NCBI GenBank assembly: GCA_013824115.1
Contig: PNNG01000034.1
Location: 149,647 to 213,646, forward strand
Direction: 5' to 3'
Source of the DNA: Sphingobacteriaceae bacterium
GTDB taxonomy: Bacteria > Bacteroidota > Bacteroidia > UBA7662
DNA: 64,000 bases
Shown here: in pieces, positions 1-9,539 of the stretch
How positions within the stretch are numbered: position 1 is the stretch's first letter
Layout of the letters: every line of letters begins with the position of its first letter
Notes under the pieces: generated by a model
What the model was told of the DNA's origin: nothing
The model's input: the letters and a program-made list of their open reading frames with translations, nothing else
Database searches by the model: none
Translations under genes and position numbers: made by a program

Positions 1-910
1 ATCTACCGATAATTTAGAGCGCTTTGAAGCCGGACTGTTGGAGGCCGTTGGTATGCAGCTGCTCGAATGGGAGGCGGAGCCCGATTGGATTTCTTATCCT
101 GAGGATATTTTTCATAAAAACGGACGTGAGATTGCCCGCGATTTTGCTGCCATCACAGCAAACCGACAATCGGCCCAGGTAGATGACACCAACTTGCTGA
201 TTGGAAAGGAAAATATCTTCATTGAGCCGGGTGCCATTTTAACAGCTTGCACCATCAATGCCAAAGCAGGCCCGGTTTACATCGCTGCCGATGCCGAGGT
301 GATGGAGGGAGCTACCATCAGGGGACCCTTTTACCTGGGCGAACACAGTGCTGTGAAAATGGGAGCTAAAATTTATGGGGATACGAGCATTGGTCCGCAT
401 TGCAAAGTAGGTGGCGAAATCACCAATTCAGTCATGATGGGTTATTCGAACAAAGGTCACGATGGCTATATGGGCAATTCGGTCATTGGGGAGTGGTGCA
501 ATTGGGGAGCCGATACCAACAACTCAAATCTCAAGAACAATTACGAGCAAGTAAAGCTGTGGGATCATGTATCGGGTCGTTTTCGCAATACAGGACTGCA
601 ATTCGCGGGTTTAATCATGGCCGATCATGCCAAATGCGGCATAAATACCATGTTTAATACGGGTACGGTGGTGGGTGTGGGTGCCAATGTTTTTGGAGCA
701 GGTTTTCCTCGGAATTTTATGCCAGCCTTTTCGTGGGGTGGTGCACAATCGCTCGAAACTTTTAGGTTCAACAAATTTTGTGAAACCGCTCAAAAAGTAA
801 TGGAGCGTAGGGGACTGCCCTTGGATGACCTTGAAAAATCGATTTTAGAAGCCATTTATAACGAAACAAGTACCCAGCGGAGCTGGGAAAAAACCAAAAG
901 CCATGAGTAG
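1..910 (+). CDS. GlmU-like sugar nucleotidyltransferase/acetyltransferase family protein, 5' end cut off
   Basis: The reading frame is open from base 2 with no stop, so the gene starts outside the window; about 300 C-terminal residues are visible. The visible part is a left-handed beta-helix made of hexapeptide repeats (residues 55-200 counted from the Met at base 38: IEPGAILTACTI, GATIRGPFYLGEHSAVKMGA, and later GTVVGVGANVF). This matches the Bacteroidota-type GlmU family proteins, which make UDP-GlcNAc or a related nucleotide sugar in the cytoplasm and are about 390 residues long. The N-terminal nucleotidyltransferase half is not visible, so the exact substrate is inferred from the family. 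Its stop overlaps the tpiA start by 8 bp, which suggests translational coupling. Confidence 0.8.
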   Translation, partial: STDNLERFEAGLLEAVGMQLLEWEAEPDWISYPEDIFHKNGREIARDFAAITANRQSAQVDDTNLLIGKENIFIEPGAILTACTINAKAGPVYIAADAEVMEGATIRGPFYLGEHSAVKMGAKIYGDTSIGPHCKVGGEITNSVMMGYSNKGHDGYMGNSVIGEWCNWGADTNNSNLKNNYEQVKLWDHVSGRFRNTGLQFAGLIMADHAKCGINTMFNTGTVVGVGANVFGAGFPRNFMPAFSWGGAQSLETFRFNKFCETAQKVMERRGLPLDDLEKSILEAIYNETSTQRSWEKTKSHE

Positions 911-1670
911 AGCCAAGATTGTTGCCGGAAATTGGAAAATGAATAAAGATTACGAAGAAGGCCTCAGCCTGGCTTCGGAAATCATTCCTATGGTTGAAAG
1001 TGAGGCCTCAACGGGGGTTCATGCCATTTTGTTTCCCCCATTTGTGCATTTGCACGCCATTGCCAGTTTGGTAAAGGGTAAAAATCATATCTATGTTGGT
1101 GGACAAGATTGCAGTATGCACACCTCAGGTGCGTATACCGGAGAGGTTTCGGCCAGCATGCTCCGCAGTGCAGGGGCAAGCCATGTTTTAGTAGGACACA
1201 GCGAACGCCGACAGTATTATGGTGAAAGCAGTGCAGATGGCGCTCTCAAGATAGCTCAGGCACTTGCTGCCGGTTTAATTCCGGTTTATTGTGTGGGTGA
1301 AACCAAGGATGAACGATTGGGCGGACAATACGAAGAAATCATAGCTCGTCAATTACAAGAGGGCTTATCGGCACTTAGTGAAGCACAAATGGCCCATGTG
1401 GTCATTGCTTATGAACCTGTTTGGGCCATAGGTACAGGACTAACAGCTTCTCCAGAGCAGGCGCAAGAAGTGCATGCCATGATCAGGGGCTGGTTACGCA
1501 ATCATTTCAGTGCGCAGGTGGCTAATCATACTTCCATACTATACGGTGGTTCGGTGAATGCTGGAAATGCTTCGGCACTTTTTGCCATGGAAGACATAGA
1601 TGGAGGTTTGGTAGGCGGTGCTTCTCTCAAATCGCGTGATTTTACCGATATTGTAAAGGCCAATCGGTAA
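903..1670 (+). CDS. tpiA: triosephosphate isomerase
   Basis: Interconverts dihydroxyacetone phosphate and glyceraldehyde 3-phosphate in glycolysis and gluconeogenesis. The 255-residue length is standard. The active-site residues are all present: Asn10 and Lys12 in GNWKMN, His99 in VGHSERR and Glu171 in AYEPVWAIGTG; the phosphate-binding glycine loops SVNAG and GLVGGASL are near the C terminus. The ATG lies inside the end of the preceding gene, and prmA begins 3 bp downstream, so it belongs to a long operon. Identification is secure. Confidence 0.97.
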   Translation: MSRAKIVAGNWKMNKDYEEGLSLASEIIPMVESEASTGVHAILFPPFVHLHAIASLVKGKNHIYVGGQDCSMHTSGAYTGEVSASMLRSAGASHVLVGHSERRQYYGESSADGALKIAQALAAGLIPVYCVGETKDERLGGQYEEIIARQLQEGLSALSEAQMAHVVIAYEPVWAIGTGLTASPEQAQEVHAMIRGWLRNHFSAQVANHTSILYGGSVNAGNASALFAMEDIDGGLVGGASLKSRDFTDIVKANR

Positions 1671-1672
1671 GG

Positions 1673-2500
1673 ATGCGGTATTTGAAATACGTGCTCCACA
1701 GCACCGAGGATTTTAAGGAAGTACTTTTGGCCGAGCTGGCAGAGGTGGGTTTCGACACTTTTGACGACAGCAAGCCATCCAAATTGGAAGCTTGGGTCAC
1801 TGAGGCGAACCATGATGCCGAAGCTGTTCAATTTATTTTGGAGCGATATGCCCCATGGATAAGCAAAGTAGAAGGCCCAGAAGTTGAGCCCGAAAAAAAT
1901 TGGAATGAGACCTGGGAAAGCCAGTACGAAGCGGTAAACATCGATGGCTGGGTTCATATTCGAGCACCATTCCATCCCATACCCACTGCAACTTTCGAAC
2001 ATGTGCTCGAAATAATGCCTAAAATGTCGTTTGGTACGGGCCACCATGGCACTACTGCTGGCATTTTGAGAACCATGAGTGGACTCCCATTCGAAGGAAA
2101 GCGCGTACTAGATATGGGCTGTGGTACAGGGGTCTTAGGCATTTTGGCCGCAAAAATGGGGGCTTCTAGGGTATTAGGGATTGATATTGAGCCTTGGGCC
2201 GTGGAAAACGCCTTGGAAAATGCAGAACGCAATGCCGTTCAAATGGAAGTTCTGGAAGGTGGGAAGGAACTGATTGATGGGAGTTTTGATGTGATTTTGG
2301 CCAATATCAACCGAAATATCATTGTGGACCAGCTACCCGAATATGCCCGTGTAATGGAAAAGGGGGGTATTTTGGTGTGTAGCGGTTTTTACAGGCAGGA
2401 TGTAGATATCATTCGCGAAAATGCCGCGTTAAATGGTTTTGCTTTTGTGTCGGAAAAAAATGAAGATCAGTGGGCAAACGTGGTTTTTTCAAAGGCCTGA
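1673..2500 (+). CDS. prmA: ribosomal protein L11 methyltransferase
   Basis: Trimethylates ribosomal protein L11 using S-adenosylmethionine. The 275-residue protein has a small N-terminal substrate-recognition domain (1-60) and a Rossmann methyltransferase domain. SAM-binding motif I is DMGCGTGVLG at 147-156, preceded by the PrmA signature KMSFGTGHH at 118-125, and followed by the NINRN motif at 211-215 (usual form NILAN/NINRN). It is 3 bp from tpiA, and the next start lies 1 bp after its stop. Confidence 0.93.
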   Translation: MRYLKYVLHSTEDFKEVLLAELAEVGFDTFDDSKPSKLEAWVTEANHDAEAVQFILERYAPWISKVEGPEVEPEKNWNETWESQYEAVNIDGWVHIRAPFHPIPTATFEHVLEIMPKMSFGTGHHGTTAGILRTMSGLPFEGKRVLDMGCGTGVLGILAAKMGASRVLGIDIEPWAVENALENAERNAVQMEVLEGGKELIDGSFDVILANINRNIIVDQLPEYARVMEKGGILVCSGFYRQDVDIIRENAALNGFAFVSEKNEDQWANVVFSKA

Positions 2501-2501
2501 G

Positions 2502-5500
2502 ATGTTGAGAAGGGTATTTCTGTTTTTAGCAGTATTTATTGGTATAGCGGTTTTTCCTGCGATGGGTCAGCAACGTACCGATTTTTCGAACAGTTACGAG
2601 TTGTTTGCCCAAGAGCTCAAGGAGCAAATGGAGGCATCGAAGCGCGATGACTACAAGAAGTTGGTGAATAACTTTTTATTGAGCTGGAATAGTGAATACA
2701 TTGATGCACAGCGCGATATCATCATACGGACAGCCAATGAAATGAAGCGCAGGCGATTGCCCATCTATCCCTATTTTGGCAATTACCTTGAAGTACTGCG
2801 CCAACTGCGACTGATTGACGTAACAGCCAAACGCTTTTACGAATGGCATACTGTTTACGGAAAGGTGATGGGGCTGAATCAGCGTTCGATCGATCAGTTT
2901 TTGCTGTCGAGTGCCGATTTTTACGGACAGCAGTCTATCTATCTCTCCAATGCCATTCGTTGGGAAATTGGTCAGGCCGATTACAAGCTCGATTTTGTAA
3001 ACAATCAGGCAAGGGTTGATTTTGCGCTCTTGGATTTGCGTTGTAGCTATTTTAACGATTCTATAGTAGTACGACAAACCTCAGGGACCTGGTTTCCGGT
3101 CGACCTTCGCTTTGAAGGCAGTGGAGGCAAAATCGATTGGCAAAGAGCGGGATTTCCTCAAGATTCGGTGTATGCCAATTTGAGGAGCTACCAAATCAAC
3201 TTGCGTCAATTTCAGTTTGACGCCGATTCGGTTCAGCTGTGGAATAAAGGCCTAAATCGGTTTATTCCGGGGGGGCTGCAGGAAAAGTGTACAGCCAATC
3301 CCAATCCTGAGCTTGTGAATTTTCCACGTTTTACTTCATACGAAGGAGAGCTCAACCTCAAGAATATCTTTAAAAATGTATCGGTGAGAGGCAAATATGC
3401 CCTGTATGGTAACCGATACATGGCCGTAGGTACGCGTAAGAATCCTGCGGAAGTATTTATTTACAAAAACGACACTACCACTGTAAAGGCGCTTTCGCAG
3501 CAGTTTGCTATCAGAAAAACAGAGATCTATTCGTCGAATGCCGAAGTATCGGTGGTTTTGCGTCGCGACAGCATTTACCATCCTGGCATTGCCATGCGCT
3601 TCACCACTGCCGACCGGAAACTCCTCTTGTTTTTGGAGCAAGGCGCCATCAACAAAATCCCATTTTCCAATTCCTACCACCAATTAGATACCTATTGCGA
3701 AGCCTTGAGCTGGAAGATTGATGATCCTATCATGGAATTCCGCATGCAAACGGGTTTGAGTGAAGCCATTGCGGTATTTACCTCCAAAGACTATTTCGAT
3801 CAGCGAGAATATCTGGCAGCACAAGGTTATGCCACTTACAATCCGCTGGTGAGGTTGTTTCAATATGGTAAACAGCTAGGCGAAAACTATTTTCCTGCCG
3901 ATGGATTTGCGGCATTTATGAAACTGCCTTTGAGTGCGGTACGTACCCTGCTCATCGACTTGGCCAATCAAGGCTTTATTTACTACGACCGTGAACTGGA
4001 GGAAATTACCCTCCTCAAAAAGCTGTATCACTACAACAGTGCAAGTGCGGGGCGGATTGATTTTGATATCATCAAGTTTGTTTCACGCACCAGTCAAGAA
4101 AGCAACGCCATACTCAACATTTCTACCCGCGAGCTGCAGGTGAATGGCGTGAATGTGGTGATTTTGAGCGATACACATACCGTATTTATGGTGCCCGAAG
4201 GCAAAAAAGTATTGGTGACCAAAAACCGGGGAATGGATTTCTCGGGCCACGTGCATGCGGGCACGCTCGATTTTTACGGCGATGGATTTGCCTTTGATTA
4301 CGACAGCTTTATGGTGCGCATGCAGAACGTAGACTCGATGCGGTTCCAGGTGCTCACCGGTAGGTATGATGTACGCGGTCAGCCCGTTTTGGCTCAAATT
4401 GAAAATGCACTCGAAAACATTACAGGCACTTTATACATCGACCATCCGGGCAATAAATCGGCACGAAGGCCTTTGTACCAGTATCCCTATTTTGTATCGA
4501 AGCAAGAGTCGTTTGTATATTACGATAAACCCACTATCCAAAACGGGGCTTACAAACGCGATGGCTTTTATTTTAAGGTCGATCCATTTGTTTTGGATAG
4601 TCTTGATTTTGCAGGCAGCACCAGCCGATTGCAATTGAACGGGGTGTTGGTATCGGGTATTTTCCCAGAAATAAAGGAAAAGCTACGTTTTCAGGACGAT
4701 TTGTCACTGGGTTTTTCTACCCGTACACCCGAAAATGGCTTGCCCATGTATGGGGGTAAGGGAAAGTACTTCAGCAATATTACGCTCGATAGACAGGGTT
4801 TGCATGGATATGGCCGATTGGAGTATTTAACCTCCTTGAGCAAGTCGAATAACTTTGCTTTTTTGCCCGATGCAACCTCGGGACAATTGGAGTCGGTAGA
4901 TATTGCCAAAGGCCCATTCAAAGCTACTTCCTATCCTCAAACAGCAGGTAAAGAGGTAGGCATGTTGTGGAAGGCCCGTGCCGACAGCATGCATTTCTAC
5001 AAAGGAGCCTCGCCTTACGATATGTATGATGGATTGGTGCTCTTTGAGGGTGATTTGCTGTATACGCCGGGCAATTTGTATGGCGATGGATCGATTTTAT
5101 ATGGTCGCGACAAGGCACTCAGTCGCAAATTTGTGATGGAACAGCTAAAGGCCAAATCGGAAGATGTACGCTTGGAAATTGCGAGCAATACTCCCGACTT
5201 ATTGGCACTTAAAACCGAAGGCCTGGCTGGGGAAATCGATTTTTCTGAGCGTTATGGCCGTTTTGTGAACCGAACTGGTGAAACCCGAGCGGAATTGCCC
5301 TACAACGAATACGAAGCCAAGCTCAATAAACTGGAGTGGGATTTGCGTAATAACCGGCTTATTTTGGGTTCACGCGACGATATGAAGACGCCTCAGACGC
5401 GTTTCGAATCGCAGCATCCGGGTCAGGACCGATTGCGTTTCATTGCATCCTATGCGGCCATGGACTTGCAAGTGTTTGATTTAGACATCCGGGGCATTCC

Positions 5501-6911
5501 TGAAATTCGTACGGGCGATGCCATTGTGCTGCCCGACAGCGGAAAGGCCATGGTATCGAAGGAAGCGCGCATGTTTCCGCTGAAGAATGCAGTGATTTTG
5601 TTCGACTCGGTGAAACAAGAACACCGGGTTTACCGGGCTTCGGTCGACATTTTAGGAAGGAAACGCTTTGAGGCCGATGGCATATACGACTATGTAAATG
5701 CCGATCAGCAACGCCAATCTATCTTTCTAAACACCATTCGTCCGAATGTGAAGGGCATTACCATTGCGAGCGGAACTATTCCGCCCGACTCTAATTTTGC
5801 CCTCAATCCCGGTTTTGCATTTTCAGGTGCGGTAGCGGTAAGCAGCGAGCAAAAGGCGCTCAATTTTAATGGGGTAGTGCGTCTTACTCAACTGGCAGAT
5901 ACTGTTAGGCATGTGCCCTTCAGGTACAACAGCGCCTTCGAACCGTCGATGACGCATTTGGTGGTGCCTGAATTTAAGGATGAGCAGAATAAACGCACCT
6001 TTTCCGGACTGATGCTGAATTTTGCTTCTAACCGCATTTATGCCAGCATTGGCGGGCCAAAAATTGCAGGAATCGACTCTATTCTCATCGAAACAGCAGG
6101 TGTGGTGAAGTACAACAGGCAGACGGATACCTATGAAATTGGGCCCGAAGAAGTGGTCCTCAACGAAGGTTTGGTTGGAAACAAATTGGTGATTAAAAAC
6201 AAAACCGAGTCGATTGTTGCAAGCGGTAAGGTACGCTTGGGTTTCGATAAAGAACCCATCAGATTTGAGGCAGCAGGCGAGGTAACGCACCGTTACATGG
6301 AAGGCAAAACCGACTTTTTGTTGGCCATGCTCATTGATGTATTGCTGCCCGACGATGCTTTGAAAATATTCTATAATCAGCTACTTGATTATTCTTTTGG
6401 AGCACAGGATGTGAATAACGATCAGGAATATGTGCGGGTAGCTTTTGCCAATTTGGCCGAAGGCAGAGATCGCGACAAGTTGTTAGCGGGTATCCAAGGC
6501 GAGGGTGTGATTGCCAAGACGGGATATACCGATCATGTATTTGTGTTAAGCAATGTAGATTTGAGTTGGGATGGCGATACCCGTTCGTACCGATCGCGCG
6601 AGGCAGTTGGCTTGGCCAATATGAATGGCGAGGTGGTAAATAAGCGTTTGAATGGTATTTTTGAGATTCAAATTTTGCCTACGGGCAGGACCTTTAATTT
6701 ATTGCTGGAGCCAGCGCGCGACAGTTATTTCTTCTTCAACTACCGGAACGGAAGAATTTATCCTGTAGCTACCGTGATGGAATTCAACGAAGCAGTGAAA
6801 AAGGGTTTGGGCAAAAAAAAGAAAAAAGGAATTGAAAACAAGGTATCGATGGGCATCACCCAAAACCGCGATCGCTTGGTAAGTAGGCAAGAAAACTGGT
6901 TAAAGCCTTAG
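2502..6911 (+). CDS. very large exported protein of unknown function
   Basis: I do not recognise the family. The start chosen is the ATG at 2502, one base after the prmA stop, because it gives a clean signal peptide (MLRRVFLFLAVFIGIAVFPA, then MGQQ); an upstream in-frame Met at 2433 lies inside prmA. The mature part of about 1450 residues is soluble-looking, beta-rich in composition, rich in aromatic and acidic residues, with no further membrane segment. The C terminus is very basic (GLGKKKKKGIEN near 1440). No catalytic motif or repeat unit is evident. Its place in a housekeeping operon between prmA and plsY and its size suggest a conserved cell-envelope role, but that is inference only. Confidence 0.85.
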   Translation: MLRRVFLFLAVFIGIAVFPAMGQQRTDFSNSYELFAQELKEQMEASKRDDYKKLVNNFLLSWNSEYIDAQRDIIIRTANEMKRRRLPIYPYFGNYLEVLRQLRLIDVTAKRFYEWHTVYGKVMGLNQRSIDQFLLSSADFYGQQSIYLSNAIRWEIGQADYKLDFVNNQARVDFALLDLRCSYFNDSIVVRQTSGTWFPVDLRFEGSGGKIDWQRAGFPQDSVYANLRSYQINLRQFQFDADSVQLWNKGLNRFIPGGLQEKCTANPNPELVNFPRFTSYEGELNLKNIFKNVSVRGKYALYGNRYMAVGTRKNPAEVFIYKNDTTTVKALSQQFAIRKTEIYSSNAEVSVVLRRDSIYHPGIAMRFTTADRKLLLFLEQGAINKIPFSNSYHQLDTYCEALSWKIDDPIMEFRMQTGLSEAIAVFTSKDYFDQREYLAAQGYATYNPLVRLFQYGKQLGENYFPADGFAAFMKLPLSAVRTLLIDLANQGFIYYDRELEEITLLKKLYHYNSASAGRIDFDIIKFVSRTSQESNAILNISTRELQVNGVNVVILSDTHTVFMVPEGKKVLVTKNRGMDFSGHVHAGTLDFYGDGFAFDYDSFMVRMQNVDSMRFQVLTGRYDVRGQPVLAQIENALENITGTLYIDHPGNKSARRPLYQYPYFVSKQESFVYYDKPTIQNGAYKRDGFYFKVDPFVLDSLDFAGSTSRLQLNGVLVSGIFPEIKEKLRFQDDLSLGFSTRTPENGLPMYGGKGKYFSNITLDRQGLHGYGRLEYLTSLSKSNNFAFLPDATSGQLESVDIAKGPFKATSYPQTAGKEVGMLWKARADSMHFYKGASPYDMYDGLVLFEGDLLYTPGNLYGDGSILYGRDKALSRKFVMEQLKAKSEDVRLEIASNTPDLLALKTEGLAGEIDFSERYGRFVNRTGETRAELPYNEYEAKLNKLEWDLRNNRLILGSRDDMKTPQTRFESQHPGQDRLRFIASYAAMDLQVFDLDIRGIPEIRTGDAIVLPDSGKAMVSKEARMFPLKNAVILFDSVKQEHRVYRASVDILGRKRFEADGIYDYVNADQQRQSIFLNTIRPNVKGITIASGTIPPDSNFALNPGFAFSGAVAVSSEQKALNFNGVVRLTQLADTVRHVPFRYNSAFEPSMTHLVVPEFKDEQNKRTFSGLMLNFASNRIYASIGGPKIAGIDSILIETAGVVKYNRQTDTYEIGPEEVVLNEGLVGNKLVIKNKTESIVASGKVRLGFDKEPIRFEAAGEVTHRYMEGKTDFLLAMLIDVLLPDDALKIFYNQLLDYSFGAQDVNNDQEYVRVAFANLAEGRDRDKLLAGIQGEGVIAKTGYTDHVFVLSNVDLSWDGDTRSYRSREAVGLANMNGEVVNKRLNGIFEIQILPTGRTFNLLLEPARDSYFFFNYRNGRIYPVATVMEFNEAVKKGLGKKKKKGIENKVSMGITQNRDRLVSRQENWLKP

Positions 6912-6912
6912 T

Positions 6913-7554
6913 ATGTTCGATGTAGAGGTACTTCCGTTGTATTTATTGGCCTATCTCATTGGTTCGGTTCCTACAGCTGTTTGGGTGGGTAAGGTTTTTT
7001 ATGGTGTAGATGTAAGAGAACACGGAAGCAAAAATGCCGGCGCCACCAATACCTACAGGGTATTGGGCCGCAGGGCGGCTGTCCCGGTTTTGTTGATAGA
7101 TATTCTAAAAGGATTTGCAGCCACATCGCTCATACATCTTTATCCCGATCTAGTAGTGCGTGAAACCAGTTTGTTTGTATTAATCAAAGTGGTGTGCGGA
7201 GCATTGGCTGTTACAGGGCATTTGTTTCCGGTTTTTGCAGGCTTCAGGGGCGGCAAAGGTGTAGCTACCCTTTTTGGCATGATCATAGGGCTGCATCCGG
7301 CTGCTGCAGGCATTAGTTTGCTTGCTTTTGCCATTACATACGGTTTCAGCAGCTATGTATCGTTAGGTAGCATGGTGGCTTCGCTTTGCTTTGTAGGGGC
7401 CATGTTGATTTTCAGGGAAGATCGCACAGCCATGTTGGTGTTTGCGGGACTTCAGTTTGCACTTATCATCATTACACATCGAAAGAACATTAGGCGGATA
7501 GTGGCTGGTGAAGAAAAGGCCATTCGAATAAGCAGTAGAACCAAGAATTTATGA
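6913..7554 (+). CDS. plsY: glycerol-3-phosphate acyltransferase PlsY
   Basis: Transfers an acyl group from acyl-phosphate to glycerol 3-phosphate, the first step of phospholipid synthesis, at the inner membrane. The protein has 213 residues and about five to six hydrophobic segments. Family motifs are visible: GSKNAGATNTYR at 38-49 and GHLFPVFAGFRGGKGVAT at 102-119 (phosphate-binding glycine-rich loop). The stop overlaps the clpS start by 4 bp (ATGA). Confidence 0.95.
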   Translation: MFDVEVLPLYLLAYLIGSVPTAVWVGKVFYGVDVREHGSKNAGATNTYRVLGRRAAVPVLLIDILKGFAATSLIHLYPDLVVRETSLFVLIKVVCGALAVTGHLFPVFAGFRGGKGVATLFGMIIGLHPAAAGISLLAFAITYGFSSYVSLGSMVASLCFVGAMLIFREDRTAMLVFAGLQFALIIITHRKNIRRIVAGEEKAIRISSRTKNL

Positions 7555-7829
7555 ACTGGACAGGTACATTTACACAAGAATCGGTTGATACCGATGTTTT
7601 GGAACTAGAGGAGCGGGCCATTGTGCTTTACAATGACGAGGTAAATACTTTTGATCATGTTATCGAATGCCTGATTAAGTATTGCGGCCACGATGCTATT
7701 CAAGCCGAACAGTGCGCTTGGATTACGCACTTGAAAGGCAAATGCAAAGTGAAGCAAGGAGAGTTTGAGAAATTGCTAGCTCCATGCGATGCCTTACAGC
7801 AACAAGGTTTGAATGCAACCATTGAATAA
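7551..7829 (+). CDS. clpS: ATP-dependent Clp protease adaptor ClpS
   Basis: Adaptor that delivers N-degron substrates to the ClpAP/ClpCP protease. The 92-residue protein carries the ClpS core: VLYNDEVNTFDHVIECL near 25-41, CAWITHLKGKCKV near 60-72, and a C-terminal helix that recognises the N-terminal residue of substrates. Length and motif order are normal for Bacteroidota ClpS. It overlaps plsY by 4 bp and is followed after 1 bp by the M48 protease gene. Confidence 0.93.
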   Translation: MNWTGTFTQESVDTDVLELEERAIVLYNDEVNTFDHVIECLIKYCGHDAIQAEQCAWITHLKGKCKVKQGEFEKLLAPCDALQQQGLNATIE

Positions 7830-7830
7830 A

Positions 7831-8637
7831 ATGAAAAATATTGGTCTATTGCTCCTGCTGAGTTTATTGCTCACCACATGCAAAAAAGTGCCCATTACAG
7901 GACGCAAACAGGTTACTCTTTTAAAGGAATCGGAATTGGTGGGAATGAGCGATAAGGAGTATCGCAAGTTTCTTTCTGAGAACAAAGTGCTCAAAGGTAC
8001 TGCCGATGCTGCTCGGGTTGAACGTATCGGTAAATCGATTGCAGCTTCGGTAGAAGTTTTTTTGAGGAAAAACAAAATGGAAGACCGATTGAAAGACCTT
8101 GCCTGGGAGTTTAATTTGGTAGATGACCCCACGGTGAATGCCTGGTGTATGCCTGGAGGAAAGGTGGTTTTTTACACAGGTATTTTGCCTATTTGTGCCG
8201 ATGATGATGGTTTGGCGGTGGTAATGGGACACGAAATTGCACATGCAGTGGCCCAGCACGGCAACGAGCGCATGAGCCAAGGTATGATGGCACAATTGGG
8301 CGGCGTTGTATTGTCGGCCGCCGCCAGTAGCCAACCCGAAGCTACTCAAAACTTATTCATGCAGGCTTACGGGGCTGGTGCTACCTTGGGCGTATTGTTG
8401 CCGTTTAGCCGCAAGCATGAATCGGAGGCCGATCGTTTGGGATTGGTGTTTATGACCATGGCGGGCTTTAATCCCGACAATGCACCTTCGTTTTGGGAGC
8501 GTATGTCGGCACAGTCGGGTGGAGGCCAACCCCCGGTTTTTGTGAGCTCACACCCCGGTCATCAAACCAGGGTAAATGATTTGAAGAATTACATCCCCGT
8601 GGCGCGTCGATTGGCAGCTGAATACACTCAACCTTGA
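7831..8637 (+). CDS. M48-family zinc metalloprotease lipoprotein
   Basis: Predicted periplasmic or membrane-anchored metallopeptidase related to BepA/LoiP/Oma1. Start at 7831 is preferred over the Met at 7813 because it gives a lipoprotein signal (LLLLLSLLLTTC, lipid-carrying Cys17) and lies just after the clpS stop. The zinc-binding HEIAH is at 134-138 and the third-ligand region HESEADRLG at 196-204. The C terminus has SSHPGHQTRVNDL, usual for M48 proteins. Likely envelope quality control; the substrate is unknown. Confidence 0.9.
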   Translation: MKNIGLLLLLSLLLTTCKKVPITGRKQVTLLKESELVGMSDKEYRKFLSENKVLKGTADAARVERIGKSIAASVEVFLRKNKMEDRLKDLAWEFNLVDDPTVNAWCMPGGKVVFYTGILPICADDDGLAVVMGHEIAHAVAQHGNERMSQGMMAQLGGVVLSAAASSQPEATQNLFMQAYGAGATLGVLLPFSRKHESEADRLGLVFMTMAGFNPDNAPSFWERMSAQSGGGQPPVFVSSHPGHQTRVNDLKNYIPVARRLAAEYTQP

Positions 8638-8640
8638 GCC

Positions 8641-9000
8641 ATGCCTTATATCAAAAATCCACAACCCTTTGTAGTTCCTACTACCGATGGTAAGATGATT
8701 GAAGAGCACCATGGCAGGGCGAGTACGGGTACAACAGATTACAGTCTGGCCCATATGGTTGCTCCCCCGGGCTGGTCGGAGCCCTTCCAAAGTCCGCTTT
8801 TCGATGAAATTACCATTGTAATTCATGGTAAAAAGCAGTTCGAACTCGATGGTGAAACGCTGGTGCTTGGTGCTGGTGAGGCCATTTTGGTAAAGGCAGG
8901 TAGCCGGGTACGTTATTCAAATCCACATAGTGAACCCACTGAATATTGGTCGATTTGTATGCCTGCCTTTAGCCTCGAAACGGTGAACCGGGAGGGCTGA
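8641..9000 (+). CDS. cupin-domain protein
   Basis: A single small beta-barrel cupin of 119 residues. The core shows the two cupin motifs in loose form: a first region around PLFDEITIVIHGKKQFELDG (residues 49-68) and the second around GEAILVKAGSRVRYSNPHSEPTEYW (76-100). The first motif lacks the usual pair of histidines, so a metal-dependent activity cannot be assumed. Its stop TGA overlaps the ATG of the next gene by one base, so it is part of the same operon. Function unknown. Confidence 0.75.
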   Translation: MPYIKNPQPFVVPTTDGKMIEEHHGRASTGTTDYSLAHMVAPPGWSEPFQSPLFDEITIVIHGKKQFELDGETLVLGAGEAILVKAGSRVRYSNPHSEPTEYWSICMPAFSLETVNREG

Positions 9001-9539
9001 TGCATAAGCTTGCTCATGGGCAAACTAAGTTATTTGTAGTGCTTCTGCTGATGGTAGCTACAAGCTGCTCGAGCCTGAAAAAAAAGAGGCAAAAGCAAGT
9101 GAGTATCACCACAGAGCAGCGAGAATTATTGCTGAAGTACGAAAGGTTGATAGGAGGTGAAATCCCACCCCAACAAGTGGCGCTTTACACCTTCATCGAT
9201 GCTTGGTGGGGCGTCCCTCATCGCATTGGGGGTGCCGATAAGTCGGGCGTAGATTGCTCTGGCTTCGTAGTAGGTTTATTCGATGCCGTGTATGGCAAGC
9301 AGGTGCCCCGTACTACCGAAGGATTGGTAGCAGCTGCCAAACCGGTGGATACATCCTTGTTGGTAACAGGCGATTTGGTATTTATTGCATTTCAAGGCAG
9401 AAAGAAGGTTTCGCATGTAGGTGTATACTTGCAAGATGGCAAGTTTGTGCATGCTTCCACCAGCAAAGGGGTTCGTATTGACTATATGCGCGACAGCTAC
9501 TATAAAAAACAACAATTTTCGGGAGGAAGGATGCCATGA
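9000..9539 (+). CDS. NlpC/P60-family cell-wall hydrolase lipoprotein
   Basis: Predicted cysteine peptidase that cuts peptidoglycan stem peptides (gamma-D-Glu-diaminopimelate endopeptidase type). The N terminus is a lipoprotein signal with the lipid-carrying Cys23 (LLLMVATSC). The NlpC/P60 domain fills the rest: catalytic Cys86 in GVDCSGFV, His139 in VSHVGVY, and a third polar residue near His151 in FVHAS. The 179-residue length fits short envelope-anchored members. It overlaps the upstream and downstream genes by 1 and 4 bp. Confidence 0.92.
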   Translation: MHKLAHGQTKLFVVLLLMVATSCSSLKKKRQKQVSITTEQRELLLKYERLIGGEIPPQQVALYTFIDAWWGVPHRIGGADKSGVDCSGFVVGLFDAVYGKQVPRTTEGLVAAAKPVDTSLLVTGDLVFIAFQGRKKVSHVGVYLQDGKFVHASTSKGVRIDYMRDSYYKKQQFSGGRMP

